A stretch of DNA of 64,000 nt from a bacterium (GCA_028724545.1 JAQYCU010000068.1:1-64000), one strand, 5' to 3'. Shown: positions 19,519 through 29,411, numbered from the stretch's first letter. The notes: generated from the sequence alone by a model not told the origin. Made by a program: numbers and translations.

Positions 19519-20349
19519 TTATTCAGCCGCAGATGCTATGGCTTTCTTTTTGCCTGCCTCTTTCATTTCTGCCAAAACTTCTTTTACATTGCCGGCACGC
19601 ATCAAAGTTTCGCCAATCAATGCAGCATTCACTTTGTTTTCTGCCAGTTCCCGGATATCATCTGCTGTACGGATGCCACTTTCTGAAACAAAAAGAATAT
19701 CATCCGGGACAAGTTTGCGAAGCCGGATACTGTTTTTAATATCTACCGTAAATGTTTTTAAATCACGGTTATTGACACCGATTACTCTGGCTCCTGCACG
19801 GATTGCCTTTTTGATTTCTTCTTCATCATGCGCTTCCGTCAACGCTGTCAGTCCAAGTTTATGCGCCTTTTCAATATAATCTTTTAACTGGTCTTCGTCA
19901 AGAATCGCACAAATCAGAAGTACGGCAGATGCACCCAGCAGTTTTGCTTCATAAATCATATATTCATCAACTATAAAATCTTTTCGCAGCAGAGGCAGCG
20001 ATACCTGCTTATGTATTTCCTCCAGAAAATTATCGGAACCCTGAAAATAATACGGCTCTGTCAAAACAGAAATAGCACTCGCGCCACTCTGCTCATATGT
20101 CTTTGCAATTTCCACATACGGAAATTTGTCAGCTATCAGACCTTTGGAAGGAGAAGCCTTTTTCACTTCACAGATAAAAGACACGCCCTCTTTTGCCAAT
20201 GCTTTTTCAAAGGGAAATCCCGTGTCTGCCGAAAGTGCAAGTGCTTCCCTTTTCACTTCTTCCAATGGCCTTTTTTGTTTTGATTCCTCTACACGTATTT
20301 TTGTCTTTTCTGCAATCTCTTCTAATATATTCATACCATACCTCTTCAT
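19519..20349 (-). CDS. trpC: Indole-3-glycerol phosphate synthase
   Basis: FICEVKKASPSKG, LLRKDFIVDEYMIYEAK, GVNNRDLKTF; true start may be MNILEE at 20334. Confidence 0.96.
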   Translation of the reverse strand: MKRYGMNILEEIAEKTKIRVEESKQKRPLEEVKREALALSADTGFPFEKALAKEGVSFICEVKKASPSKGLIADKFPYVEIAKTYEQSGASAISVLTEPYYFQGSDNFLEEIHKQVSLPLLRKDFIVDEYMIYEAKLLGASAVLLICAILDEDQLKDYIEKAHKLGLTALTEAHDEEEIKKAIRAGARVIGVNNRDLKTFTVDIKNSIRLRKLVPDDILFVSESGIRTADDIRELAENKVNAALIGETLMRAGNVKEVLAEMKEAGKKKAIASAAE

Positions 20350-20431
20350 TCCGTTATCATACTTTTGTCTGTACCATTTGTTGTCTATACAGTTTTTCTA
20401 CCAATACTGCTTTTGCCTGGATTCTTCTGTC

Positions 20432-21439
20432 CTACGCATTTGTTGCCTTTGCAAACTTCTGCACCTGTTGTAATGCTGCACCACTTGCAATCGTTTCTTT
20501 GGCTTTCCGGATTCCTTCCTGTATCGTGATATTGCCGTCTGCCAGATAAATCGCAACACCTGCATTTAAAATAACAGCAGCATATTTTGCTCCCTCTTTT
20601 CCTGCTAACACTTCTTTCAGAATCGCAGCATTTTCTTCCGGATTACCACCAACCAGTTCTTCTTTTTCGCAACGTTTCAGTCCAAACTGCTCCGGTGCGA
20701 TTTCGTATGACTTAAATTCTCCGTCGCGCACTTCGCAGACCTTCGTCGGTGCACTTAAAGAGATTTCATCCATACAGTCCGTTCCATATACAACCATTGC
20801 ACGTTTCACGCCCAGATTGCTCAGCACGTGCGCCAATGGTTCAACCAGACTTCCATCATAAACCCCCAGCAGCATCTGTGTTACACCTGCCGGATTAGAA
20901 ATCGGACCTAATACATTAAAAAGTGTGCGAATACCGATTTCTTTTCTTACGCCTCCGACAAAGCGCATTGCCGGATGATATTTCTGGGCAAACAGGAAAC
21001 ACATATTAACATCATGCAATGCCTTCTCACTCACTTCCACGTCGGCGTCAATTTTTACGCCAAGTGCTTCCAGACAGTCTGCTGTTCCACATTTGCTGGA
21101 TGCTGCCCGGTTTCCGTGTTTTGCCACCCTGTAACCTGCTGCCGAAGTCACAAATGCCGATGCCGTGGAAATATTAAATGTGTTGGAACAGTCACCACCG
21201 GTTCCGACGATTTCCAGTGCGTCTTCTTCACTATGAAACGGTGTGCAGTGCTTACGCATCACCTTTCCGGCTGCCACAATTTCATCAATCGTTTCACCCT
21301 TCGTTGCTAACGCTGTCAGAAAAGAAGCTTTCTGCGCATCGCTTGCTTCATCTGTCATAATTTCGTTCATAACAAGTTCCATTGTATCTGCATCTAAATT
21401 TTCACCTTTTGTCAATACACTAATTGCTTCTTTAATCAT
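20432..21439 (-). CDS. trpD: Anthranilate phosphoribosyltransferase
   Basis: [55 protein letters not shown]. Confidence 0.96.
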   Translation of the reverse strand: MIKEAISVLTKGENLDADTMELVMNEIMTDEASDAQKASFLTALATKGETIDEIVAAGKVMRKHCTPFHSEEDALEIVGTGGDCSNTFNISTASAFVTSAAGYRVAKHGNRAASSKCGTADCLEALGVKIDADVEVSEKALHDVNMCFLFAQKYHPAMRFVGGVRKEIGIRTLFNVLGPISNPAGVTQMLLGVYDGSLVEPLAHVLSNLGVKRAMVVYGTDCMDEISLSAPTKVCEVRDGEFKSYEIAPEQFGLKRCEKEELVGGNPEENAAILKEVLAGKEGAKYAAVILNAGVAIYLADGNITIQEGIRKAKETIASGAALQQVQKFAKATNA

Positions 21440-21524
21440 AGAAAATACCTGCCTTTCTTATTATTCTCCAAACATTTTGCTATTTCAAATATTGATTCCG
21501 TTCTGTTTTCCTTTCTTCAGATCC

Positions 21525-22091
21525 CTATTCTGCCAGAAAATTTTCTAACATTTTGCTGCCTTCCGGCGTTAAAATAGATTCCGGATGAAACTGCACGCCA
21601 TATATTTCATAATCTTTATGTCTGACTGCCATCACTTCGCCATCCTGTGTGCGGGCTGTCACTTCCAGACCGTCCGGGATGGTATCTTTTACTGCAATCA
21701 GGGAGTGATATCTGGCAACTTCGGCTTTTTTGCCGATTCCTCGGAAGAGTCTGCAGTCCTCATTCAAATCAACCACAGACATTTTTCCGTGCATCAATTC
21801 TTTTGCATAAGATACCGACGCGCCAAACACCTCGCAAATCGCCTGATGTCCCAGACAAACCCCCAGAATCGGGACTTTACCTTTGAAATAATCAATGATT
21901 TCTTCACATCTTCCGGCGTCCTTTGGCTTGCCCGGTCCCGGTGAAATAATGATGTGCGTCGGCTGCATCTTTTCAATTTCTTCTACCGTACAGGCATCAT
22001 TTCTGATTACTTTAATGTCAGGATTGATACTTCCGATTAACTGGTAAAGGTTATAAGAAAAACTGTCATAATTATCAACCAAAAGAATCAT
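21525..22091 (-). CDS. trpG: Anthranilate synthase glutamine amidotransferase component
   Basis: MILLVDNYDSFSYNLYQ, LGVCLGHQAI, YGVQFHPESI. Confidence 0.96.
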   Translation of the reverse strand: MILLVDNYDSFSYNLYQLIGSINPDIKVIRNDACTVEEIEKMQPTHIIISPGPGKPKDAGRCEEIIDYFKGKVPILGVCLGHQAICEVFGASVSYAKELMHGKMSVVDLNEDCRLFRGIGKKAEVARYHSLIAVKDTIPDGLEVTARTQDGEVMAVRHKDYEIYGVQFHPESILTPEGSKMLENFLAE

Positions 22092-23546
22092 TTACATCAC
22101 CTCCTGACCTTCCAAAACGGCATTCATAACTGCTTTTGCCTTGTTAATACATTCTCTATATTCATTTTCCGGCACGCTGTCTGCCACAATGCCTGCACCG
22201 GAACGGACAAATACTTTTCCATTCTTTTTGTATGCTGTACGAATGGCAATGCAGGTATCCATATTTCCCGTAAAATCAATATAGCCGATGGCTCCTCCGT
22301 AAATACCACGCTTGTTATTTTCCAGTTCATCAATAATCTGCATAGCACGGATTTTTGGTGCTCCTGAAAGTGTTCCTGCCGGCAGAACGGCATCAATGGC
22401 TTCCAGACTGCCTTTGCTATCCTCAATCGTTCCCCTTACTGTTGAACCGATATGCATAACGTGGGAATAGCGCAAAACCGACATATACTCTTCCACTTCC
22501 ACTGTTCCAAATCTGCTGATTTTTCCAATGTCATTTCTGCCCAAATCTACAAGCATATTATGCTCTGAAAGTTCTTTGCTGTCGCTTAGCAATTCTTTTT
22601 CTAATTGCTCATCCTCTTCTTTCGTCGCTCCTCTCGGCCTTGTTCCGGCCAATGGAAATGTATGAAGTGTACCATTTTCCAGTTTTACAAGTGTTTCCGG
22701 AGAAGCACCTGCCACCTCCATATCGTCACTGCTAAAATAAAACATATAGGGGGACGGGTTGATGGTACGGAGAATCCGGTACGCATTCAGCAGGCTTCCC
22801 TCATACTCGGCTTCCAGACGGTTTGAAAGCACCACCTGAAAAATGTCGCCCTCATAAATATATTTTTTTGCTTTTTCAACCATTTCGCAATACTCCTCTT
22901 GGCTGAAAAGTGCTTTGAAATCAGATGTAATTTTGCCCGGCAGCACTTCGCTCACTTCTCCGTGCCGTATCAAAGTGATTATTTCATCAATTTCTTTCAT
23001 ACAGCGTTCATATTCTTCTTCCAGATTTTCCACCTTTGCATTTGCTATGATGAAAATTTTCTGATGGAAATTGTCAAAAGCGATTACTTTGTCAAACAGC
23101 ATCAAATCGACATCTTTGAAGCCTTCCTCGTCTTCTGCCTGCAACTTTAATTTCGGCTCGCTGTATTTTGCATAATCGTAAGAAAAATATCCCACCAGAC
23201 CACCGGTAAAGGTCGGAAGTTCCGGTACTTTTGGACTGGTATATTCTTCCAGGATTTTTTTGATATAATCTTCCGGATGCCTGACTGCTTTTTCAGTTTC
23301 TTTCCCATTGATTGTCAGATGTCCATTCGTGCAGGTAATTTCCAGTTTCGGGTCATATCCAAGAAACGTATATCTGCCCCATTTCTCCTGGTTTTCCACA
23401 CTTTCCAGCATATAGCAGTGATTGCTGACACCTTTTAGGATACGCAGCACTTCCATCGGCGTTTTGATATCTGCCATAATTTCCTTGCTGATTGGAACTA
23501 CTTTGTAGCCTTCTGATAGTTTTTTTGCCTCGTCTAATGTAATCAT
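22092..23546 (-). CDS. trpE: Anthranilate synthase component I
   Basis: GDIFQVVLSNRLEAEYEGS, FPLAGTRPRG, LPAGTLSGAPKIRAMQII. Confidence 0.96.
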   Translation of the reverse strand: MITLDEAKKLSEGYKVVPISKEIMADIKTPMEVLRILKGVSNHCYMLESVENQEKWGRYTFLGYDPKLEITCTNGHLTINGKETEKAVRHPEDYIKKILEEYTSPKVPELPTFTGGLVGYFSYDYAKYSEPKLKLQAEDEEGFKDVDLMLFDKVIAFDNFHQKIFIIANAKVENLEEEYERCMKEIDEIITLIRHGEVSEVLPGKITSDFKALFSQEEYCEMVEKAKKYIYEGDIFQVVLSNRLEAEYEGSLLNAYRILRTINPSPYMFYFSSDDMEVAGASPETLVKLENGTLHTFPLAGTRPRGATKEEDEQLEKELLSDSKELSEHNMLVDLGRNDIGKISRFGTVEVEEYMSVLRYSHVMHIGSTVRGTIEDSKGSLEAIDAVLPAGTLSGAPKIRAMQIIDELENNKRGIYGGAIGYIDFTGNMDTCIAIRTAYKKNGKVFVRSGAGIVADSVPENEYRECINKAKAVMNAVLEGQEVM

Positions 23547-23660
23547 TTTTCCTCCAATCTGCTAAGATGTGTCACATTATTATGCCGGGAATGAAAACAA
23601 CTGTTTTGGCAGGGCTGTTTCGGATGAACTTTTTTCTACGAAAATATTTTTTCCGTGAAA

Positions 23661-23705
23661 CAAAAAAGCGCCCTTGACTAATACAGTTTTTTGTATTAGT
23701 CAAGG
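23661..23705 (-). terminator. T-box leader terminator hairpin
   Basis: 13-bp stem 23672-23684/23693-23705 followed on minus by GCGCTTTTTTG. Confidence 0.85.
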
Positions 23706-23950
23706 ACGGGGTGATTCAATCTCTCCGTGGTGCCACCTTGCTTTATGGTTTCCCACACTCTTAGCGAAATACTAACATATTTCCGGCAACTAACGTATGC
23801 CTGACGTCATGGAATACTCGGGATAATCCCTTTGACCATGCCCTCAGTGGTCCATTTGATAGACTGCATCTCTGCGAAGTTTCCACCATCCTCCGCTCTC
23901 TGTAAGCGCATCTTCTACCGTTATCTCCACTTCAACGGTTTTTGAATTTA
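23661..23950 (-). promoter_or_regulatory. T-box leader of the trp operon, Trp (UGG) specifier
   Basis: On minus: T-box AAGGTGGCACCACGGAG (about 23724-23745); specifier region TATCAAA-UGG-ACCACTGAGGGC with UGG at 23852-23854; terminator hairpin CCTTGACTAATAC/GTATTAGTCAAGG. Confidence 0.88.
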
Positions 23951-23957
23951 TATTGCC

Positions 23958-23985
23958 ATTATACACCTTTTGCGTGAATTGTCAA
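23958..23985 (-). promoter_or_regulatory. SigA-type promoter of the trp operon
   Basis: TTGACA - 16 nt - TATAAT on minus. Confidence 0.8.
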
Positions 23986-24006
23986 TACAATTTGGGCAAA
24001 GAATCG

Positions 24007-24315
24007 TTATTCTTCATCTTCTTCATTCATCATATTCCACGCTCTGGTGTCAAGACATTCCTCATATGCGTCTGCTGCTGCATCATATTCTTCTTCGTCA
24101 TCAATGTCTTCCAGTTCAAAATCATCATCCCCCAGGTCTTTTAGACGGAAAACGTAATATTCTGTGACATTCTCGACATCTCCGGGAATTAATGCTGCAT
24201 ACATTTTGTCCCCTACAGGATATATTTCATCTACATAAAAATCTCTGTCAGTGCCATCTTCATCTGTTAATGTGACAACGGTTTCTTCAAAATCATATTC
24301 TTTATTTTCGCTCAT
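24007..24315 (-). CDS. DUF1292 domain protein
   Basis: 102 aa acidic MSENKEYDFEETVVTLTDEDGTDRDFYVDEIYPVGDKMYAALIP. Confidence 0.8.
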   Translation of the reverse strand: MSENKEYDFEETVVTLTDEDGTDRDFYVDEIYPVGDKMYAALIPGDVENVTEYYVFRLKDLGDDDFELEDIDDEEEYDAAADAYEECLDTRAWNMMNEEDEE

Positions 24316-24360
24316 TGCTTTACACAGCCTCCTTTTTCTATGACTCGTGTATTCTGCTAT

Positions 24361-24424
24361 TGTAGTACACTTTTTTCGCTGTAATTTTATACTGTATGCA
24401 CTTCTGCGCTGTAATTACACTATA
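24361..24424. repeat. About 32-bp tandem repeat after the glmS stop codon
   Basis: tgtagtacacttttttcgctgtaattttatac / tgtatgcacttctgcgctgtaattacactata. Confidence 0.7.
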
Positions 24425-24447
24425 TACATTCCTGTTGCTCTTTTTGC

Positions 24448-26268
24448 TTACTCTACGGTTACAACTTTTGCCAGATTTCTTGGCTTATCTACATCCAATC
24501 CTTTGTCCATTGACACATAGTATGCTAACAGCTGCAATGCTGCTGACGCCGGAAATACCATAAATTCATCTGACATAGCAGGCAATGTAAAGACATCTGC
24601 ATATTCTGCATCTGCCAGTTCAAAACCATCTTTTACCATAAGAACAACACTAGCACCACGCGACTGTACTTCACGGATATTTGAAAGTTCTTTGTCTTTT
24701 AATTTTGTCTGTGTTACCAGCGCAACCACAGGTGTGTTCTCTGTAATCAGTGCAATCGTTCCGTGTTTCAGTTCACCGGAAGCATATGCCTCTGTATGAA
24801 TATAAGATACTTCTTTTAACTTCAGCGCACCTTCCAGCAAAATGGAATAATCCAGTCCACGTCCAATCATAAAAGCATCTTTTGCATCCAGCATATCTCT
24901 TGCAATCTTATGAATGCTATGTTTCTGGTCCAGTACTTCCTGCATTTTGACAGGTGCCTGCACCAAATTGTCTAAGTACTCTTTTTCTGCTGCGTCATCA
25001 AATACGCCACGCACTTTTGCCATACGGCCAACCAGAAGAAACAGTGCAATCAACTGGGTTGTATATGCCTTTGTGCTGGCTACTGCTATTTCCGGTCCTG
25101 CCATCGTATACATAACATAATCACTTTCTCTGGCAATAGAAGAACCTTTGACATTGATGACAGCGATACTCTTTGCTCCCTTTTTACGGGCAAATTTTAA
25201 CGCTTCTAACGTATCAATCGTTTCACCCGACTGAGAAATGGCGATTACCAGTGTCTTTTCATCAATAACCGGGTCAGCATACATAAATTCGGATGCATAT
25301 TCTACATTCATATGCATACCCAGTTTGGACTGTACCAATGCTTTCGCCACTAATCCGGCATGCATGGCAGTTCCGCAGGCAACTACGCAGACACGCTCGC
25401 AGTCTGCCAGAATATCATCCGGCACACCGTCTGCCGTCAAATCTATTTTGCCATTTACAATGCGCTCTTCCATAGTAGCTTTTAATACATCCGGCTGCTC
25501 CATAATTTCTTTTTCCATATAGAATGGATAGTTGCCTTTTCCATCTCTTGTGGTGTCCCAGTCAATATCGATAAATTCTGCCTCGCAAGGATTTCCATTC
25601 AAATCAAATAATTTAATCTCATCTTTATGAAGTTCTGTAATGACATATTCCGGCACAACCATATATTTGTCTGCCGTTCCACCAAGTGCAACTACATCTG
25701 ATGCTAACATAGTTCCGTTGTCATTGTATGCTGCCACAATCGGGCTGACATTACGAATAGCATAAATGACATCCGGCTGGTCTACGAACAAAATAACCAG
25801 CGCAAATGTTCCTTTTAAATATTTTACGGTCTTACGGATTGCATCATGTGGGTCACCCTGATAAAAACGGTTTAATACGGCAGCTACTACTTCTGTATCC
25901 GTCTGGGATTTTAAGTCTTTATGAAGCATAAAATGGTCTTTTAACTCTTCATAGTTTTCAATGATTCCATTGTGCACCAGCATAACATCGCCACAACGGT
26001 GTGGATGTGCATTTTCATCCGAAACTCCACCGTGTGTAGCCCAACGGGTATGACCGATACCACATGTTGAAACTTTTTTGTCATTCTGGCAGATTTTACG
26101 CAAATCACTTACCCTGCCTGCACACTTACGCAATTTCACTTTGCCGGTTTCCCCATTTAAAGTTGCAATTCCGGCACTGTCATAGCCTCTGTATTCCAGC
26201 AGTTCCAGCGAATCTAACAGCTGGTCTGTTACAGAATTTTTTCCGGTATATCCTACTATTCCACACAT
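24448..26268 (-). CDS. glmS: Glutamine--fructose-6-phosphate aminotransferase (isomerizing)
   Basis: MCGIVGYTGKN, GHTRWATHG, two SIS domains, C-terminal KNLAKVVTVE. Confidence 0.97.
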   Translation of the reverse strand: MCGIVGYTGKNSVTDQLLDSLELLEYRGYDSAGIATLNGETGKVKLRKCAGRVSDLRKICQNDKKVSTCGIGHTRWATHGGVSDENAHPHRCGDVMLVHNGIIENYEELKDHFMLHKDLKSQTDTEVVAAVLNRFYQGDPHDAIRKTVKYLKGTFALVILFVDQPDVIYAIRNVSPIVAAYNDNGTMLASDVVALGGTADKYMVVPEYVITELHKDEIKLFDLNGNPCEAEFIDIDWDTTRDGKGNYPFYMEKEIMEQPDVLKATMEERIVNGKIDLTADGVPDDILADCERVCVVACGTAMHAGLVAKALVQSKLGMHMNVEYASEFMYADPVIDEKTLVIAISQSGETIDTLEALKFARKKGAKSIAVINVKGSSIARESDYVMYTMAGPEIAVASTKAYTTQLIALFLLVGRMAKVRGVFDDAAEKEYLDNLVQAPVKMQEVLDQKHSIHKIARDMLDAKDAFMIGRGLDYSILLEGALKLKEVSYIHTEAYASGELKHGTIALITENTPVVALVTQTKLKDKELSNIREVQSRGASVVLMVKDGFELADAEYADVFTLPAMSDEFMVFPASAALQLLAYYVSMDKGLDVDKPRNLAKVVTVE

Positions 26269-26361
26269 AATCTGATACCTTTCCTCTCTATTAAAATAAA
26301 CACTCTGTTTTTCCTTCTATCTGCCTGTGCCAATAGAAATATTCTTATCACTTATCCTATG

Positions 26362-26398
26362 CAGACATTACCTGTCTGTTGCAGACATTACTTGTCTG
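26362..26398 (-). promoter_or_regulatory. Two tandem near-identical hairpins in the glmS 5' leader
   Basis: On minus: CAGACAAGTAATGTCTG CAA CAGACAGGTAATGTCTG. Confidence 0.75.
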
Positions 26399-26410
26399 TA
26401 TATCGTGTAT

Positions 26411-26439
26411 AATATACTTTATCTAAAAAACAGTGTCAA
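26411..26439 (-). promoter_or_regulatory. SigA-type promoter of glmS
   Basis: TTGACA - 17 nt - TATATT on minus. Confidence 0.7.
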
Positions 26440-26463
26440 GTTGTCTGTCTTCCCTGCGACACT
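26425..26463 (-). terminator. Terminator of the upstream surface-protein gene, overlapping the glmS -35
   Basis: On minus: AGTGTC(20 nt)GACACT G TTTTTT. Confidence 0.6.
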
Positions 26464-26487
26464 TGTCTTTTTCTTTTATCTTTTCTT

Positions 26488-27969
26488 CTATCTGTTCTGG
26501 CTTTTCTTGTCTTTTTTATCTTTTTTATCTTTTTTATCTTTTTTGTCTTTTTTTGAGTCTGACTTTTTGGCATCTGCCTTTTTCACTGGTTTTTTCTTAT
26601 ATATTTTTACGGATTTTATTTTGGAATACGCTCCGTAAACACGCTTTCCTGTCGAATCCAGTTTGTAGGCACGCACAGCTATGTAGTAACGCTTACCGGT
26701 TTTTAATTTTTTGAAATTTACGGTAGTCGTTTTTTTCGTATAGTTTTTGCACTTTTTTGTCAGTTTTTTCGTCAGTCCGATTCGCACCTGATATCCTTTG
26801 ACACCGGATAACTTCTTAAATTTTACCGTTGCATTCTTTTCTTTCTTGCTGGTAAAAGATTTGATGGTTACTTTTTTGACTGTCACACGTTTCCATTTCG
26901 CATACAAATGGTATGTTTTCTTGGCTGTGCCACGAATCGTTGTAATTCTGCCGGTCAGTTTTGGGCTGGTATACCAGCCGGCAAATGTGTATCCTTTCCG
27001 TTTCGGATTTTTTAATTTTACGGTATTTGTCGCAACATAGGACGACGGATTGGAAGAAACATTGCTTCCCCCATTTAAATGATAATAAATTTTATACCGG
27101 TTAATTGCCATACTAATCGACACAACCACCTGCCGATACGCTTCACTTGACGAAATTTTCAAATAGTATGTCCTGTTTTTCGTCAGGGTGAGTTTCTTGT
27201 AAATGACCGTGCTCTGGTTCGTCGAGCCACTATAGGCACTGATTCTGTTACCGGATGCATCCTGCAGTTCATACGTTCCACTGCGTCCTGCCGTCGGCTC
27301 AATTCTTAAATAGTATGTCGCATCCTGACTGCCAATGGTAAAGCGCAGATAGTCTACGTCATTGGCAATATCGGTATTGACTGCACATTCTTTATTAAAA
27401 GGCAGCAACGCTGCTGTCTGTCTGGTGTCCTGATAATCATCTTTTATCGGAGAAACTAAAATATCTCCCGAAATATATCCTGCTCCCGTGATATACAGAT
27501 AATATCTTGTCGATGGATTCAATGCAAATCTCTCATATGCACCATTTGTCAAATCGGCACTTCCTACCTCGTTTGTAGCTGTCGCATCATAAATCGTAAT
27601 ATGAAAAGCTGCTCCCGAAGTTACAAAGGCACGTATCTGATAATATGCTTTTTGATTGTTGGTATTGAAATAGTAAACTGCTCCCTGTGAAGCAGGTGCT
27701 GCAAAAGAAGACATCAGCGAAAGTCCCAGATAGGCAGCATTACCCGGGTCAAAAACCGGACCTGTTGCCGGTTCTGCTGCCGGTCCGGTTGTCGGGCCTG
27801 CCACGGAACCTGTTGCCGGACCTGCTGCAAAATTCGTTATTGCATTTGCTGCCGATGGTGTTTCCGGTTGCATCTGTCCTGCTGCCATCCCCGTTGTTCC
27901 AAATACCATTGTTATCATACAGCATACTGCCATTCCAAAAGCAATCGCACGTTTCTTTACGCTAAACAT
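26488..27969 (-). CDS. Secreted surface protein: Thr/Pro/Ala/Gly-rich region, InlB-type (Listeria-Bacteroides) repeat, Fn3-like domain, Lys/Asp-repeat C-terminus
   Basis: Signal peptide; YHLNGGSNV...YTFAGWYTSPKLTGRI...YHLYAKWK; KFKKLSGVKGYQVRIG; KKDKKDKKDKKDKKDKKSQNR. Confidence 0.8.
   Translation of the reverse strand: MFSVKKRAIAFGMAVCCMITMVFGTTGMAAGQMQPETPSAANAITNFAAGPATGSVAGPTTGPAAEPATGPVFDPGNAAYLGLSLMSSFAAPASQGAVYYFNTNNQKAYYQIRAFVTSGAAFHITIYDATATNEVGSADLTNGAYERFALNPSTRYYLYITGAGYISGDILVSPIKDDYQDTRQTAALLPFNKECAVNTDIANDVDYLRFTIGSQDATYYLRIEPTAGRSGTYELQDASGNRISAYSGSTNQSTVIYKKLTLTKNRTYYLKISSSEAYRQVVVSISMAINRYKIYYHLNGGSNVSSNPSSYVATNTVKLKNPKRKGYTFAGWYTSPKLTGRITTIRGTAKKTYHLYAKWKRVTVKKVTIKSFTSKKEKNATVKFKKLSGVKGYQVRIGLTKKLTKKCKNYTKKTTTVNFKKLKTGKRYYIAVRAYKLDSTGKRVYGAYSKIKSVKIYKKKPVKKADAKKSDSKKDKKDKKDKKDKKDKKSQNR
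26510..26556. repeat. 9-bp microsatellite (AAAAAAGAT)n encoding the KKD tail
   Basis: tcttttttatcttttttatcttttttatcttttttgtc. Confidence 0.9.
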
Positions 27970-27994
27970 CTCTTAACCTCACATTTCACTTCAC

Positions 27995-29176
27995 TTACTC
28001 TACATCTACCCAGATAGCCGGTCTGACATAGCAGGCAACGTTGTTTACATATGTTTTCTTCACGCTTCCTTCTGCATTGACATACTCTGCTTCACTGGCA
28101 GACAAAACTGCCTCGTCACGCAACCACCAGTTCTTCGCCTTTGGCGTCACAAGTTCCCTGTATGTTTCATATTCCTGACTGCTCAGCAAAAAGGCGTAGC
28201 CTTTCTGGTTTTCGTCTTTTTTCGCAGATAACTGTTCCAGACTGACAATCTGACTGCTTTCTTCCTCTGAAAATGTCTGCGTCGCAAAACCCGAATGCAG
28301 CCAGTTATAAATATCAGACTTTTCCCAGACCGTATTTCCTTTGTCACTATATATAATTTTTTTGTCTAATTTATTGCAAAGCAATAAAACTTTGTCTTTT
28401 TTCTTATCAAGAACAACCCACTTGGCCTGTCCGTATCTGACAACATCTCCTTTTTCTGCCTTTTTGACAAACTTCTGCTCTAAATCTGCTGTCTTCTTCG
28501 CTGCGTCTTCATATGTCTTTGCTTTTGCAAATAACTGTAACGCTCTTTCCTGATTGCCCTCGTCCAGGCTTTCCTGCCCCAGATAATAATAGCAGGCTCT
28601 TAATTTACCATTTGCACCCGGCATTCCCTGCGATACTTTATAATTGTTCAGCGCAGCCTGGTAATGACCTAACTGCTGATGAACCATACCCTTCAAAAAC
28701 GGATAAGCTATAGTCTGCGTAAATGCCCCCACTGCCAGAATAACAACTGCCAGTGTAATGAGCCGTACTTTCCAGATTCTTTTTCTTTCTAAGTTTCCAA
28801 TATTTTTTTTGCATATATTGATATGCTCTCTGGCTTCTTTTTCATAATCCGGCTGCTTCCACACGCGCTTAAATTCAGCAATGGCATCAATCCAGTCACT
28901 CTTTGTCGATGCCTGCTTTTCTTTCTGAAGTGCCAGTTCAAATGTTTCTTTGCAGCCGGTCTTTTCTGCTTCCTGTGCAGCCTTTCTGCAATCATCTGCT
29001 CTTTTTGCTGCATCTTTATAATCACCTAATTTTTCAAATTTGCCTGCTGCATTATTCAATGCAATTACTTTTCTTTCAAAACGTACAACATAAGAAACCG
29101 AATCCTGAAGGCCTGCTGCCTCCTGATATTTTCTTTCTTCCGGTGAACTTTTTTTCTTAAATAACTGCTCTGCCAT
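27995..29176 (-). CDS. TPR-like membrane protein with C-terminal DUF6273-like domain
   Basis: WWLRDEAVLSASEAEYVNAEGSVKKTYVNNVACYVRPAIWVDVE; single central TM; repeated helical segments. Confidence 0.65.
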   Translation of the reverse strand: MAEQLFKKKSSPEERKYQEAAGLQDSVSYVVRFERKVIALNNAAGKFEKLGDYKDAAKRADDCRKAAQEAEKTGCKETFELALQKEKQASTKSDWIDAIAEFKRVWKQPDYEKEAREHINICKKNIGNLERKRIWKVRLITLAVVILAVGAFTQTIAYPFLKGMVHQQLGHYQAALNNYKVSQGMPGANGKLRACYYYLGQESLDEGNQERALQLFAKAKTYEDAAKKTADLEQKFVKKAEKGDVVRYGQAKWVVLDKKKDKVLLLCNKLDKKIIYSDKGNTVWEKSDIYNWLHSGFATQTFSEEESSQIVSLEQLSAKKDENQKGYAFLLSSQEYETYRELVTPKAKNWWLRDEAVLSASEAEYVNAEGSVKKTYVNNVACYVRPAIWVDVE

Positions 29177-29240
29177 TCTTTTTCCTCCAAAGTGTCACTT
29201 TGCCCCATAATGAAATTTGAGTTTTTCTTACTATCACCTC

Positions 29241-29360
29241 CAGAAACCAGATGCTATGCATCTGCTGTAGCACTTCGTGCTACTTCTGTTTCTGTCGGTA
29301 TCGTGCCTGGAAAAGTAAATGCCTGCTTTGCAGTCGCTTCCTTTTCCTTTGGGCACGATA
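29241..29360 (-). promoter_or_regulatory. Highly structured 5' leader (three-way-junction-like element plus long stem-loop)
   Basis: CAGAAAC [CAGATGC TAT GCATCTG] CT [GTAGCAC TTC GTGCTAC] TTCT GTTTCTG at 29241-29295; TATCGTGCC...GGAAAAG...CTTTTCC...GGCACGATA to 29360. Confidence 0.65.
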
Positions 29361-29382
29361 AATTTGAGTTTTTTAGATTTTA

Positions 29383-29411
29383 ACTATACCTATCTTTTTA
29401 TAATATGTCAA
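29383..29411 (-). promoter_or_regulatory. SigA-type promoter upstream of the DUF6273-like gene
   Basis: TTGACA - 17 nt - TATAGT on minus. Confidence 0.7.

Noticed and set aside
26269-26420. glmS ribozyme upstream of glmS
   Set aside because: The leader has tandem CAGACA hairpins but I could not identify the conserved ribozyme core; not called
29228-29304. Short GTG-initiated leader peptide after GGAGG at about 29232
   Set aside because: The frame is short and featureless, and the GGAGG is part of the structured element; unsupported
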